A stretch of DNA of 64,000 nt from Paenibacillus sp. J45TS6 (GTDB lineage: Bacteria > Bacillota > Bacilli > Paenibacillales > Paenibacillaceae), in the NCBI RefSeq assembly GCF_018403285.1, contig NZ_BOSJ01000003.1, positions 186,001 to 250,000 on the forward strand, in the 5' to 3' direction. Under the pieces are notes generated by a model that saw only the letters and a list, made by a program, of their open reading frames with translations, was not told the DNA's origin and did not search any database. This document shows, in pieces, positions 33,588-42,344 of the stretch. Each line of letters begins with the position of its first letter. The first letter of the stretch is position 1. The position numbers and the translations under genes are program-made.

Positions 33588-35192
33588 ATGAATCTTGCAT
33601 TGCCAATCTGGAGGTCTCCCATAAGGAATCTGGTGACATTGTTAGCTGCGAGTATACTAGCAATCCTGCATCAGTATTTATTTTATGGACACATACCTGG
33701 TATTTCAGTTCCTATTTTTGTTCTCTTTTTTTATGGGTTTATGTTAATGTTTGCGGGCGATCGTCTTGTCCCATACACCAAATTCAACGGATTACTTTCT
33801 TTGGTCATTGTCATGTTGTCATTTTCCTATGTTCTATTTGATCAATTTTTCTTTCATTTTCTTAATTTGCTTGTTCTCCCGATTCTTATTGCGATTCACC
33901 TTACCATGTGGATGGGATATCAGGCGAGAGAATGGTTCCAAAAAGGGATTATTTATGACACCCTGCTTCATGTAATTCCAAGAAATTTCAGACACTTTCC
34001 TACCGCATTTTCGAATGTTACTTCTTCTATTTCTGAGAAGATGGCTGAGGGTACTAGAAAAACAGTTCTCAAGATATTTATCGGTGTGGCCATTTCAGCA
34101 CCGTTGCTCGTTTTAGTTATCACATTACTTTCATCCGCAGATGGTTTATTTGAAGCATTTTTAGGTTCGATTCCGAACTGGCTTAATCAGATCACGTACA
34201 GTGAAGGCTTTTTTCGTCTGACATGGGTATTTATCTTTACGCTGCTGTTTTTTGGTTATGTGACTGGTTTTGTTAAGCCGGAATCGCAGAAAGAACAGAT
34301 TATGAATTCATTTTCTAAGGAAGATGACCCTGATGACGTAGAGAAAGGCGCTATTTCCGCTGACAGAGTCCCGGTACAATTACAAAATGAGTGCAATTCG
34401 AAGAATGAAGAGATTGAGCCGAAGGCGCTGTTGCTTGATCCTGTTATTAGCGCTACGGTCCTTGTACTCATTAATATCGTATATATTATCTTTATTGTGC
34501 TTCAATTCTCTTATTTATTCGGAGCTTGGGAGGGAGCACTGCCCGAGGGAATTACTTATGCGGATTATGCACGAAAAGGGTTTGCTGAGCTGATGCTTGT
34601 GGCTCTGCTTAATTTCACCATACTAATGACGGTGCTTTTGCATACCGCAGAGAGCAACCCTATAGTAAGGCGTATCAATCATTTCATGACGTACATACTT
34701 GTGCTTAGTTCACTAATTATTTTGTATTCCGCTTACTCCAGACTCCATATGTATGAAGAAGCGTACGGCTTTACGCACATCCGTTTTCTAGTTCATGTTT
34801 TTATGCTCTTTCTAGCTGTACTCATGATCATTGCAGGACTATGGATTCATAACAAGCGAATACCGCTTGCAAAATGTTATATTATTCTTGGGTTGATCGC
34901 TTATGTCATAGTGAACTATGCAGGGATGGATTCTTATATCGCTGAGAAAAATATTGAGAGATATCATCTTACGGGAGTACTAGACGAACCGTTTTTAACT
35001 TCTCTTTCTGCAGACGCCGTTCCGATCTTGATCGAATTCAGTGACGAGTATCCACAAATGAATGATCATTTGAAAGGTCTTTATCAGGAGCTTGCAGGGC
35101 AGGAGAAAGCATGGCCCTCGTTTAATATGGCCGAATATAAAGCGCAGCAAGCAATATTCAAGCATTTATCATCCCAGCCTTCAGTCAAATAA
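33588..35192 (+). CDS. DUF4173 multi-spanning membrane protein
   Basis: 534 aa with about twelve hydrophobic segments and a polar cytoplasmic loop at about 238-285. The C-terminal half has YARKGFAELMLVALLNFTIL and YGFTHIRFLVHVFMLFL, the DUF4173 signature. The family often lies next to regulators and two-component systems in Firmicutes; no activity is established. GGAGG before ATG 33588. The HD hydrolase gene follows 23 bp later with its own SD, so the two are probably cotranscribed. Confidence 0.8.
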   Translation: MNLALPIWRSPIRNLVTLLAASILAILHQYLFYGHIPGISVPIFVLFFYGFMLMFAGDRLVPYTKFNGLLSLVIVMLSFSYVLFDQFFFHFLNLLVLPILIAIHLTMWMGYQAREWFQKGIIYDTLLHVIPRNFRHFPTAFSNVTSSISEKMAEGTRKTVLKIFIGVAISAPLLVLVITLLSSADGLFEAFLGSIPNWLNQITYSEGFFRLTWVFIFTLLFFGYVTGFVKPESQKEQIMNSFSKEDDPDDVEKGAISADRVPVQLQNECNSKNEEIEPKALLLDPVISATVLVLINIVYIIFIVLQFSYLFGAWEGALPEGITYADYARKGFAELMLVALLNFTILMTVLLHTAESNPIVRRINHFMTYILVLSSLIILYSAYSRLHMYEEAYGFTHIRFLVHVFMLFLAVLMIIAGLWIHNKRIPLAKCYIILGLIAYVIVNYAGMDSYIAEKNIERYHLTGVLDEPFLTSLSADAVPILIEFSDEYPQMNDHLKGLYQELAGQEKAWPSFNMAEYKAQQAIFKHLSSQPSVK

Positions 35193-35215
35193 TCGTATAG
35201 AGCAGGAGATAGGAT

Positions 35216-35884
35216 ATGAATCAAAAGATACTTACACAACAAGAAGAAGCTCTGCTTGAAGCAGCAGAATCATATGTAAAGCAAGAACTTAGCGGAGAAG
35301 GTACAGGGCACGACTATTGGCACATTTACCGTGTTGTTCAGACAGCAGAGAAAATCGCGATCGCAGAAGGAGCGAATCTTTATATCTGCAAACTTGCTGC
35401 TTATTTGCACGATATCGCGGATGAGAAACTGAATCCTTCCAAAGAAGCGGGGATGTCTAAGGTAGATACATGGCTTCAAGAACATCATGTATCTGATGAA
35501 GATCGCTCGCATGTACTCGAGATTATTGGGAATATGTCTTATAATGGCGGGCATAATCCGCCTATGCGTACACTTGAAGGCAAGGTTGTTCAAGATGCCG
35601 ATCGGCTGGATGCGATTGGTGCGATTTCTGTGGCTAGAGCTTTTGTATATGCGGGTTCCAAAGGACATTTAATCTATGACCCAGAGGTAAAACCGAGAGA
35701 AGAAATGACACAGGAACAGTATCGTACAGGCAAAAATACAGCAATTAATCATTTTTATGAAAAACTATTAAAGCTCAAAGACTTAATGAACACAAAACAT
35801 GGAATTGAACTTGCTGAAAAAAGGCATCAATTTATGGAACAATATCTAGATCAATTCTTTAAGGAATGGGAAGGAAATGTTTAA
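35216..35884 (+). CDS. HD-domain metal-dependent phosphohydrolase (YedJ-like)
   Basis: 222 aa. The metal-binding HD set is visible: GHDYWHIYRVV (first His), AAYLHDIADEK (His-Asp), and the closing VVQDADRLDAIGAISVARAF. It resembles YedJ/YpgQ-type HD hydrolases that cleave nucleotides or pyrophosphate. No signal peptide. It ends in a very strong terminator and is probably the second gene of a DUF4173 unit. Start ATG 35216 with AGGAG. Confidence 0.83.
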   Translation: MNQKILTQQEEALLEAAESYVKQELSGEGTGHDYWHIYRVVQTAEKIAIAEGANLYICKLAAYLHDIADEKLNPSKEAGMSKVDTWLQEHHVSDEDRSHVLEIIGNMSYNGGHNPPMRTLEGKVVQDADRLDAIGAISVARAFVYAGSKGHLIYDPEVKPREEMTQEQYRTGKNTAINHFYEKLLKLKDLMNTKHGIELAEKRHQFMEQYLDQFFKEWEGNV

Positions 35885-35933
35885 AAACAGCAATTTATTT
35901 AACTGATATTGTTGCTTATACTGCTGAGACGTA

Positions 35934-35981
35934 TAGACTATGCATTTATTTTACAAGATGCATAGTCTATTTTATTTTCCA
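35934..35981 (+). terminator. Intrinsic terminator after the HD hydrolase gene
   Basis: TAGACTATGCAT (35934-35945) and ATGCATAGTCTA (35958-35969) pair perfectly over a 12-nt loop and run into TTTTATTTT. Confidence 0.9.
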
Positions 35982-36064
35982 ATCCTATGAAACAAACTTC
36001 ATATAACAACGTTATATATTTTATGAATGAGTACAGTACTGAGAATGAAGGGAGAGAAGGATAG

Positions 36065-37210
36065 ATGAAAAGGTTACATGTTCTTAAGATAGGGACAGCT
36101 GTTATTGCAGCAAGTATATTATTCACATCACAGCCAGTGCAAGGAGAAGCTGCTTCAAGTCCTTCCTATGAACTAGTATTAGATTCAGGGAGTGTTATTG
36201 AAGGAAAAGCAGTAATCAAGCAAGGGGTTTCTTATTTGCCGCTTCTGCAGATCAGTAAGGATCTATCATTATCCGCTACTTTAGATCAATCAGGGAAAAG
36301 AGTTACTGTCCTCAGTCCCTCCATGAATTTAGCAGTTAGACTAAACAGTAAGCAGGCAGTAGTTAATGGCAAGGGAATTACGATGTCAGCGGCTCCTTTT
36401 AAGAATGGACAAGAGATATACGTGCCTGCTTCTTTTCTTGTTTCCGCACTGCAGGGAGAAGGACTGACATACGACCGCTTGGCAAAGAAGTTATCCGCTA
36501 CGGGTATATATTCGGGGAATGATTCCAGCGTTTATGGTGGACTACGGTACGAGATTAGCCAGGAGGGCAAACTTTTTACAACCAATGCAAAGGGGAAGAA
36601 AAACCAACTTTATGATTTTAAAAAAGAAATATATAATCAGCCCGTGTATCAATTTACGAAAACAGCGAAAGGCCTCGTTATCTTGAATATCTCTGATTAT
36701 TATGGAGAGCCCATGCTGAATAAGCAAACATTTACGGTTGTCATTAAGAATGGTGCTGTCATTAGACAGAGCTATGTGAAGTATTTCAATCGTTTCGAAG
36801 AAAATGCAGTTCTGTCTGTAGATAAGAAGGAAATTGTTCTTACGGATGGAGATACGTTACGTATACTTGAAGATGGAACAGGGAAAATCTCTCAAACGTA
36901 TGATTTGAAAAAACTGGGTGGCGAAGATGATACATACTTCGTAGAAGCGGTTGACAAAGAGTACCTGCTTATTCGTCCGAATAAAAAAGGATTGCTAACC
37001 TATATTGATCGTGCTACGGGAGAGCGGACTTTGCTTTATAAAAAGTTGCTGGGTAAAGCAGATCAGGAATATGCTGAAATCAACGATGTTCCATTTTTTG
37101 GAGATCAAATTAGGTTTACCGAACGTAAAGGGGATACCCTTACTTTTCATATCGGACCCATGACGGGAGAAGCTTCTGATCAAACAATGAAGATTCTGCC
37201 GAGTTTATAA
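36065..37210 (+). CDS. Secreted protein with copper-amine-oxidase-N stalk domain
   Basis: 381 aa. Signal peptide (about 1-30: ...SILFTSQPVQGEAASS), then a Cu_amine_oxidN1 domain (about 40-140: SYLPLLQISKDLSLSATLD...QEIYVPASFLVSALQGEGLTYD). The remaining 240 residues look like beta-propeller-type strands without known motifs. Same class as the gene at 18710 but with a different C-terminal half. Likely on the cell surface. GGGAGAGAAGG before ATG 36065. Confidence 0.78.
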   Translation: MKRLHVLKIGTAVIAASILFTSQPVQGEAASSPSYELVLDSGSVIEGKAVIKQGVSYLPLLQISKDLSLSATLDQSGKRVTVLSPSMNLAVRLNSKQAVVNGKGITMSAAPFKNGQEIYVPASFLVSALQGEGLTYDRLAKKLSATGIYSGNDSSVYGGLRYEISQEGKLFTTNAKGKKNQLYDFKKEIYNQPVYQFTKTAKGLVILNISDYYGEPMLNKQTFTVVIKNGAVIRQSYVKYFNRFEENAVLSVDKKEIVLTDGDTLRILEDGTGKISQTYDLKKLGGEDDTYFVEAVDKEYLLIRPNKKGLLTYIDRATGERTLLYKKLLGKADQEYAEINDVPFFGDQIRFTERKGDTLTFHIGPMTGEASDQTMKILPSL

Positions 37211-37295
37211 GCTGCAAGGAAAAGACCTTCTGTTATTCATCCATAACGGGAGGTCTCACTTATAAATCAAAAAAACACAGTGATATTTTTAATAA

Positions 37296-37337
37296 TGTGA
37301 AAATAATCACAAACATTTCTTGTTTCTCATGTTAAAT
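37296..37337 (+). promoter_or_regulatory. Perfect Fnr/CRP-type site and promoter
   Basis: TGTGAAAATAATCACA (37296-37311) is a perfect TGTGA-N6-TCACA palindrome. A -10-like TTAAAT (37332-37337) puts transcription near 37344, with the site centred about 41 nt upstream, the class II activator position. In Bacillus this sequence is the Fnr box, so the small gene downstream should be induced without oxygen. Confidence 0.7.
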
Positions 37338-37371
37338 TGAATTCAAGAGATAAAACAAGGAGATGAGAGAA

Positions 37372-37560
37372 ATGAAAGCAATCGAAAATGACCAAGTAAC
37401 CCGGAACTTACTCATGTACTGTTATACCTGTGAAGATGCAACATTTTGTACTACTGAAGAGGAGTGCAGAGCTTGCTGGGCTGACCAAGGAATGTTTGAT
37501 GCAGAAGTAAACGATGGAGCAGGAGAAACACAGCAATTCCTTCGCATGGTACACATGTAA
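37372..37560 (+). CDS. Small cysteine-containing protein under an Fnr-type site
   Basis: 62 aa from ATG 37372, with AAGGAG 11 nt upstream; the ATG at 37363 directly abuts the SD. Four Cys in C-x2-C...C...C-x2-C spacing (YCYTCEDATFCTTEEECRACWADQG) suggest a zinc or iron-sulfur site. Acidic overall. The perfect Fnr/CRP site at about -41 points to a role under oxygen limitation. I do not recognise the family. Confidence 0.65.
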   Translation: MKAIENDQVTRNLLMYCYTCEDATFCTTEEECRACWADQGMFDAEVNDGAGETQQFLRMVHM

Positions 37561-37716
37561 AGTTAAAGGGAGAAACCAACTGTATAGAAATTTAGAACCT
37601 ACTGTAGAAAGACCATCCCGGTATAATTAAAAAAATAGAGATCATACCCGGAATAGAAGTAAGCCGAATATAGATTGTACAGAGATTCATATCATAAAAA
37701 ATGAATACAATCGTAA

Positions 37717-37770
37717 AAAGCAGAGAACTCCTGAGGGTCAAAGCAGAGGGGTGTCTGCTTTTTTGGTTTT
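37717..37770 (+). terminator. Terminator-like hairpin before the yidC leader
   Basis: AAAAGCAGA pairs with TCTGCTTTTTT across a long loop (about 27 nt), followed by a T-rich tail. It probably ends the transcript of the small Cys-containing gene; the rest of 37561-37911 holds the yidC promoter and no gene that I can support. Confidence 0.55.
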
Positions 37771-37809
37771 TACACATATTTTCATAACTCTTTAAAAGGT
37801 ATAATGAAA

Positions 37810-37839
37810 TTGACACATTTATATTTCTTTTGTTATAAA
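37810..37839 (+). promoter_or_regulatory. Promoter of the MifM-like leader and yidC
   Basis: A perfect -35 TTGACA (37810-37815) and a -10 TATAAA (37834-37839) lie 18 nt apart. A second TATAAT at 37879-37884 is nearer the gene but has no good -35. Confidence 0.65.
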
Positions 37840-37911
37840 ATTGATGAAATTAATACCATTATTCATTTGTAAAAAGGATATAATAATAGTAGTTAAAGGA
37901 GGTGAATCCTT

Positions 37912-38316
37912 TTGTTATGGTTTGAGCTTCAAGAACTCCATGATTTTATTCCATATTTAGTATCGATCGGTTTGATTTTTGCTGTTACTTGTATTTCATT
38001 GTTACATCTATCAGGTGAACTTCGTAGACTTGGTGTGCAAGGCGAAGCCGTATGGCCTGAATATGTTCCTGAACCAATGCCGTCGGATGCCGATTTTTAT
38101 GTAACATCCGTCATTTTGCTCCTTCGAAGATATAAAATATCACCTGATGATGATTCTGATAAGTATCACTCCTCGTTATTGAATGATGCAAAACACAATA
38201 ATGAGGAGGATATACATGGAAAAAGCAAAAGGATTCTTTCCTATTCAAAAACGGACGGTGCGGATTTACGCTATACTAGCAAGTTTACTAGCGGTATTTT
38301 TACTTTCAGGTTGTAG
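37912..38316 (+). CDS. MifM-like membrane-sensor leader ORF upstream of yidC
   Basis: 134 codons from TTG 37912, with a very strong SD (AAAGGAGGTGA). An N-terminal membrane segment (about 13-33, IPYLVSIGLIFAVTCISLLHL) is followed by about 30 polar residues, then a hydrophobic-basic stretch SVILLLRRYKISP directly before an acidic run DDDSD (79-83). This mirrors Bacillus MifM, whose C-terminal hydrophobic/basic residues and acidic cluster stall the ribosome when membrane insertion fails. The ORF then passes through a hairpin that masks the yidC SD and overlaps yidC by 101 nt in another frame. Inferred role: regulatory nascent chain. A plain small membrane protein is the alternative. Confidence 0.7.
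   Translation: MLWFELQELHDFIPYLVSIGLIFAVTCISLLHLSGELRRLGVQGEAVWPEYVPEPMPSDADFYVTSVILLLRRYKISPDDDSDKYHSSLLNDAKHNNEEDIHGKSKRILSYSKTDGADLRYTSKFTSGIFTFRL
38169..38208 (+). promoter_or_regulatory. Hairpin sequestering the yidC ribosome-binding site
   Basis: CTCCTCGTTATTG (38169-38181) pairs with CAATAATGAGGAG (38196-38208): 13 bp with one G-U pair and a 14-nt loop. The 3' arm contains the SD GAGGAGG (38203-38209) of yidC. A ribosome paused on the DDDSD codons (38146-38160) of the leader ORF would reach into the 5' arm and free the SD. Confidence 0.75.
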
Positions 38317-39085
38317 CTCTAATGTGAGTGAAATCAGCAGTACAACACCAGGGTTCTTTAATCACTATATTGTCTTTCCGATTTCTTATATCACACAGCA
38401 TCTGGCGGGATGGTTTAACGGCAGTTATGGGCTAGCCATTATAGCTCTGACACTCATTGTTCGGCTGTTATTATTTCCGCTCATGATGCGTCAATCGAAA
38501 TCACAGCAGAAAATGAAACGTGTAATGAAGGCAATGCAGCCTGAACTCGATGCGCTGAAAAAAAGCTATGAGAACAAGAAAGATACAGCCAGTCAGCAAA
38601 AAATGCAGCAAGAAATGATGGAACTTTATAAAAAACATCAGTTTAATCCACTTAATATTGGCTGTCTGCCTATATTAATTCAACTGCCGATTCTTTCGGG
38701 AGTGTATACTGCGATCAGACTTATGCCGGATATGAGCAGTCACTCGTTTTTATGGTTTAAACTTGGGGAACCAGATATGATACTGGCACTCATTGTAGCT
38801 GCCATTTACTTGCTTCAATCTCGCATCTCTATGCAAGGAATGCCAGCAGAACAGAAGAAACAAATGGCCATCATGGGCTACATTTCACCGATCATGATGG
38901 CATTCTTCTCAATGAGTGCACCTGCAGCAATCCCGCTATACTGGATGGCAGGCGGTACTTTCCTTATTTTCCAGACACTTTTATTCCGTAAAATGTATCC
39001 GGTAGATCAAGGAACCGAAAATACGGAAGCAATATCACTTCCTGGTTCAAAATCGAAGAAAACTAAAGATCCCAATCCCCCATAA
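38216..39085 (+). CDS. yidC: Membrane protein insertase YidC (OxaA/SpoIIIJ family)
   Basis: 289 aa from ATG 38216, with GAGGAGG 6 nt upstream; an ATG at 38183 lies inside the leader hairpin. A lipoprotein signal (LLAVFLLSGC, lipid-attached Cys about 33), then the five-helix YidC core: GLAIIALTLIVRLLLFPLMMRQ with the conserved Arg, a charged coiled hairpin (KRVMKAMQPELDALKKSYE), and NIGCLPILIQLPILSGVYTAIR. It inserts membrane proteins with or without SecYEG. The preceding leader ORF and hairpin suggest it is the inducible paralogue, equivalent to YidC2. Basic C-terminal tail. Confidence 0.92.
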   Translation: MEKAKGFFPIQKRTVRIYAILASLLAVFLLSGCSSNVSEISSTTPGFFNHYIVFPISYITQHLAGWFNGSYGLAIIALTLIVRLLLFPLMMRQSKSQQKMKRVMKAMQPELDALKKSYENKKDTASQQKMQQEMMELYKKHQFNPLNIGCLPILIQLPILSGVYTAIRLMPDMSSHSFLWFKLGEPDMILALIVAAIYLLQSRISMQGMPAEQKKQMAIMGYISPIMMAFFSMSAPAAIPLYWMAGGTFLIFQTLLFRKMYPVDQGTENTEAISLPGSKSKKTKDPNPP

Positions 39086-39095
39086 TATAAAGAAT

Positions 39096-39139
39096 CTAAA
39101 GAACAGCTTCCTGATTGGGAAAGCTGTTCTTTTTTATGT
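39096..39139. terminator. Bidirectional terminator between yidC and rocF
   Basis: AAAGAACAGCTT pairs with AAGCTGTTCTTTTTT around a short loop. Suited to both converging genes. Confidence 0.85.
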
Positions 39140-40054
39140 CTAGAGTATACGTTCACCAAGAAGTGATCCAATAAGACCGACCAGGAGCTCGGAAGAACGC
39201 TCATGAACATCAAAAAGGGGATTGTTCTCTACGATTTCAGCAGAAGTAAGAATGCTGGATTCGTAGAGCATTTCCATAGCAAGGTGTACTTCCCGGTAAC
39301 TAAGCCCTCCAGGAACCGGAGTACCTGTCGCCGGAGCAATCTGCGGATCTATACTATCAATATCAAAAGAAAGATGGACACCATCTGTTCCAGACGAGGA
39401 GATACGAATGGCTTCTTGCATTACATACGCCATACCAAGTTTGTCAATATCATGCATCGTATAGCAAGTAATGCCTTCTCTACGGATGAATTCTCGCTCT
39501 CCATAATCGATTGATCTTGCCCCTACAATAACGACATTTTTGGGATTGATGGACGACTTATTGCCGCCAATCGATGTAAGCTTTGGATCTCCCATCCCTA
39601 GATTGACAGCTAAGGACATGCCATGAATATTACCAGAAGGGGTAGTAAGCGGCGTGTTTAAATCCGAATGTGCATCCATCCAGACGATACCTAGACTCTG
39701 ATAATGTTTTCTAAGTCCGCTAATCGTTCCAATCGCAATACTGTGATCTCCGCCAAGAATAAGGGGGAAAGCTCCATTTTTAGATAAACGGTATACCTCG
39801 TCAGCAAGTTTGGAATGGACTATTATGTTCTCGTTTAGATGTTTCAATAGTGGGGAACTTGAATTACTTTCTTCTATAAAAGGGGGGAAGTGAATTTCTT
39901 GGAGTGTGTGTTTCATTTGGAGCGCATGCAGTTTGTTTACAAGTCCGGCCTTCAGAATGGCTTCTGGTCCTTGGCGAGTTCCTCGCTGACTCGCTCCAAG
40001 ATCAAACGGGACAGTCAAAATAGATACAGGGGTATTTGGATTTTTCATAACCAT
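39140..40054 (-). CDS. rocF: Arginase
   Basis: 304 aa, the usual length for Bacillus-type arginase. It hydrolyses arginine to ornithine and urea. The binuclear manganese ligands are visible in LILGGDHSIAIGT, WMDAHSDLNTP and HLSFDIDSIDPQIAPATGTPVPGG. Agmatinases share the fold, but the N-terminal VPFDLGASQRGTRQGPEAI favours arginase. The start ATG 40054 has GAGGAGG 5 nt upstream. A single-gene unit, with no rocD or rocE beside it. Confidence 0.88.
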   Translation of the reverse strand: MVMKNPNTPVSILTVPFDLGASQRGTRQGPEAILKAGLVNKLHALQMKHTLQEIHFPPFIEESNSSSPLLKHLNENIIVHSKLADEVYRLSKNGAFPLILGGDHSIAIGTISGLRKHYQSLGIVWMDAHSDLNTPLTTPSGNIHGMSLAVNLGMGDPKLTSIGGNKSSINPKNVVIVGARSIDYGEREFIRREGITCYTMHDIDKLGMAYVMQEAIRISSSGTDGVHLSFDIDSIDPQIAPATGTPVPGGLSYREVHLAMEMLYESSILTSAEIVENNPLFDVHERSSELLVGLIGSLLGERIL

Positions 40055-40210
40055 GCCAACCTCCTCAAGACTTGAATAAATTCCTGATTAAGATCCCGAA
40101 GAAGTAACGTAAAGGCGGTCTTTCTTTTTTAATAACTTATTCTGATTTTGGTTAACACGTTCACTTCTTTTCAATGTATTTTGCAATAGCATATTCCATT
40201 CCTTACGTAG

Positions 40211-40247
40211 TTGTCATGTGATGAAGGTTTGTATATGATTAGTCATA
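40211..40247 (+). promoter_or_regulatory. arsR promoter with an operator-like palindrome
   Basis: TTGTCA (40211-40216) and TATGAT (40234-40239) are 17 nt apart. The palindrome TATGA-TTAG-TCATA (40234-40247) covers the -10, so ArsR bound there would repress its own operon. Confidence 0.65.
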
Positions 40248-40305
40248 ATTACAAGTCTTGTAGTCTCGGATTCTCATTCTAATAGGGCAAGGAGGGAATG
40301 AAAAT

Positions 40306-40647
40306 ATGAATATAGAGGAACTAAATTTAGCTGCTGATCGTCTAAAATTGCTTGGTGATAAAACAAGATTGACGATGTTGTTACTCCTACAAGAACGGGA
40401 ATGGTGTGTATGTGAATTCGTTGATATCTTTGAAATGTCCCAGCCAGCCATAAGTCAGCATCTGCGAAAGTTGAAATCTCTCGGCATTGTTAAAGAGGAA
40501 AGACGTGGTCAATGGATTTATTACTCTTTATTTATTGAGGATAAGCCTTATATCTCTGCAGTACTTGAACAACTTCCTAGTGGGAGTGCTTTACTCCGCG
40601 AGAAAGGCATCAGCGAACAACGATCCGAGTGTGGTCCAAAAGTATAA
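40306..40647 (+). CDS. arsR: ArsR-family metalloregulator
   Basis: 113 aa winged helix-turn-helix repressor. The metal box is [45 protein letters not shown], with the Cys pair C-V-C of the arsenite-sensing helix. It should release DNA on binding As(III) or Sb(III). It is followed after about 100 bp by arsB, with no terminator between, so the two form an operon. A strong SD (AAGGAGGG) precedes ATG 40306. Confidence 0.87.
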   Translation: MNIEELNLAADRLKLLGDKTRLTMLLLLQEREWCVCEFVDIFEMSQPAISQHLRKLKSLGIVKEERRGQWIYYSLFIEDKPYISAVLEQLPSGSALLREKGISEQRSECGPKV

Positions 40648-40749
40648 TATTTTTTCTGTAATATATAATCATATTCCTATATAATAATGATCTCACAGAG
40701 CTAATTAGTAGAGGTTTAGACAACAAGAATTTGTAGCGGGGGGCGTAAG

Positions 40750-42045
40750 GTGGGCTTGGTATTTATACCTATTATTATTTTTATCGTAACGCTGATTTTG
40801 GTCATATGGCAGCCTCGAAATCTATCGATTGGCTGGTCTGCTTGCGGGGGAGCTGTTATTGCTTTGCTCGCAGGAGTGGTTAATTTTCAAGATGTGTGGG
40901 ATGTGACCCAGATCGTATGGAATGCGACACTGGCATTTATAGCGATCATTCTCATTTCGTTAATACTCGACCGGATTGGATTCTTTGAATGGGCTGCACT
41001 ACACATGGCAAGAGCCGCTAATGGTAGTGGTGTTCGCATGTTTATTTACATCAGTTTGCTGGGCGCGATGGTGGCTGCTTTTTTTGCTAACGACGGGGCA
41101 GCACTTATTTTAACGCCCATCGTTCTTGCTATGGTTCGTGCTTTACATTTTGATGAGAAGAAGATCTTTCCATTTATTATCGCAAGTGGATTTATTGCGG
41201 ATACGACATCACTTCCGCTTGTAGTGAGCAATCTTGTAAACATTGTATCTGCAGACTTTTTTGGAATAGGATTTGCTGAATATGCAGGTCGAATGATCAT
41301 TCCTAATCTGTTCTCATTAGCTGCAAGTATCGGTGTTCTCTATCTATTTTTCCGTAAAAGCATTCCAAAGCACTATGACTCTACGCATCTCCGGAATCCT
41401 TCCGAAGCTATAGCGGATGTAAAATTATTTCGAATCTCATGGATTGTGCTTGCCTTTCTATTGATCGGCTATTTCACAAGTGAGTTTATCGGTATACCTG
41501 TCTCCTTTATAGCTATTCTTATTGCTATGGTATTCTTAATTGCAGCAAGAAAAAGCGAAGTCGTTCCCGTGAAAGAAGTCGTTAAAGGTGCTCCTTGGAA
41601 CATCGTGTTCTTCTCCATTGGAATGTATGTCGTTGTTTATGGACTTAAGAATGCCGGATTAACCGATATCTTGGCACAGGTGATAGAGGTTATTGTGCAA
41701 GAAGGACTCTTCGCAGCTACGATGGGAATGGGCTTTATTGCTGCGATCCTTTCTTCTGTTATGAACAATCTGCCTACAATTATGATTGGTGCACTTGCGA
41801 TCGATGCAGCCGAAGTAACGGGAACTATAAAAGAGGCATTGATCTATGCGAATGTCATTGGATCCGATCTCGGTCCAAAGATAACGCCGATTGGCTCTCT
41901 TGCGACACTATTATGGCTGCATGTTCTCTCTGCAAAAGGAATCCGTATCTCGTGGGGAACCTACTTTAAGACAGGTATTCTCATCACGATTCCTACTTTA
42001 TTTATCACGCTGCTTGGTTTATATCTATGGTTGTTAATTTTTTAA
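40750..42045 (+). CDS. arsB: Arsenite efflux permease ArsB
   Basis: 431 aa with about eleven hydrophobic segments, the ArsB/NhaD fold. Landmarks are [39 protein letters not shown] and [14 protein letters not shown]. It extrudes arsenite and antimonite in exchange for protons. No arsC reductase or arsA ATPase is nearby, so it works as the secondary transporter. The start is GTG 40750, with purine-rich GCGGGGGGCG upstream. Transcription ends in a clear terminator. Confidence 0.88.
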   Translation: MGLVFIPIIIFIVTLILVIWQPRNLSIGWSACGGAVIALLAGVVNFQDVWDVTQIVWNATLAFIAIILISLILDRIGFFEWAALHMARAANGSGVRMFIYISLLGAMVAAFFANDGAALILTPIVLAMVRALHFDEKKIFPFIIASGFIADTTSLPLVVSNLVNIVSADFFGIGFAEYAGRMIIPNLFSLAASIGVLYLFFRKSIPKHYDSTHLRNPSEAIADVKLFRISWIVLAFLLIGYFTSEFIGIPVSFIAILIAMVFLIAARKSEVVPVKEVVKGAPWNIVFFSIGMYVVVYGLKNAGLTDILAQVIEVIVQEGLFAATMGMGFIAAILSSVMNNLPTIMIGALAIDAAEVTGTIKEALIYANVIGSDLGPKITPIGSLATLLWLHVLSAKGIRISWGTYFKTGILITIPTLFITLLGLYLWLLIF

Positions 42046-42108
42046 AATCTACTTGCTGATTTAGCAGAACAAGCCGCATTGGTTTAGAATGCAAAAGATT
42101 GAGTGTAA

Positions 42109-42160
42109 TGAGAGCTGTAAAATGGAACCTGCTCAGGGACGTTTTATAGCTCTTTTTTTA
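42109..42160 (+). terminator. Intrinsic terminator after arsB
   Basis: AGAGCTGTAAAA (42111-42122) pairs with TTTTATAGCTCT (42142-42153), followed by seven T. Confidence 0.82.
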
Positions 42161-42222
42161 TCCAATCATGATTCATTTCGTAATGAATTCGTTTATTAAC
42201 GTTGGGGTTAGATTCGTAATTA

Positions 42223-42269
42223 TTGACTTTGTAAAAAGGATGTAGTAATATTCATGCATGTGCATGCAT
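42223..42269 (+). promoter_or_regulatory. namA promoter with a perfect palindromic operator
   Basis: TTGACT (42223-42228) and TAATAT (42246-42251) are 17 nt apart. The palindrome ATGCATG-TG-CATGCAT (42254-42269) follows at the start point, a typical place for a MarR-type repressor. The MarR gene lies in the same unit, so autoregulation is likely. Confidence 0.65.
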
Positions 42270-42344
42270 TGATTAATTTGACTGTAAGCTGTTTGTTGGA
42301 ACGCAATGCTTCATACCTCAAATGTAAAAAAGGAGAGTGTATAT

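Noticed and set aside
37592-37816. 74-codon minus-strand ORF before the yidC leader
   Set aside because: It contains the terminator hairpin and the yidC promoter, and has no SD.
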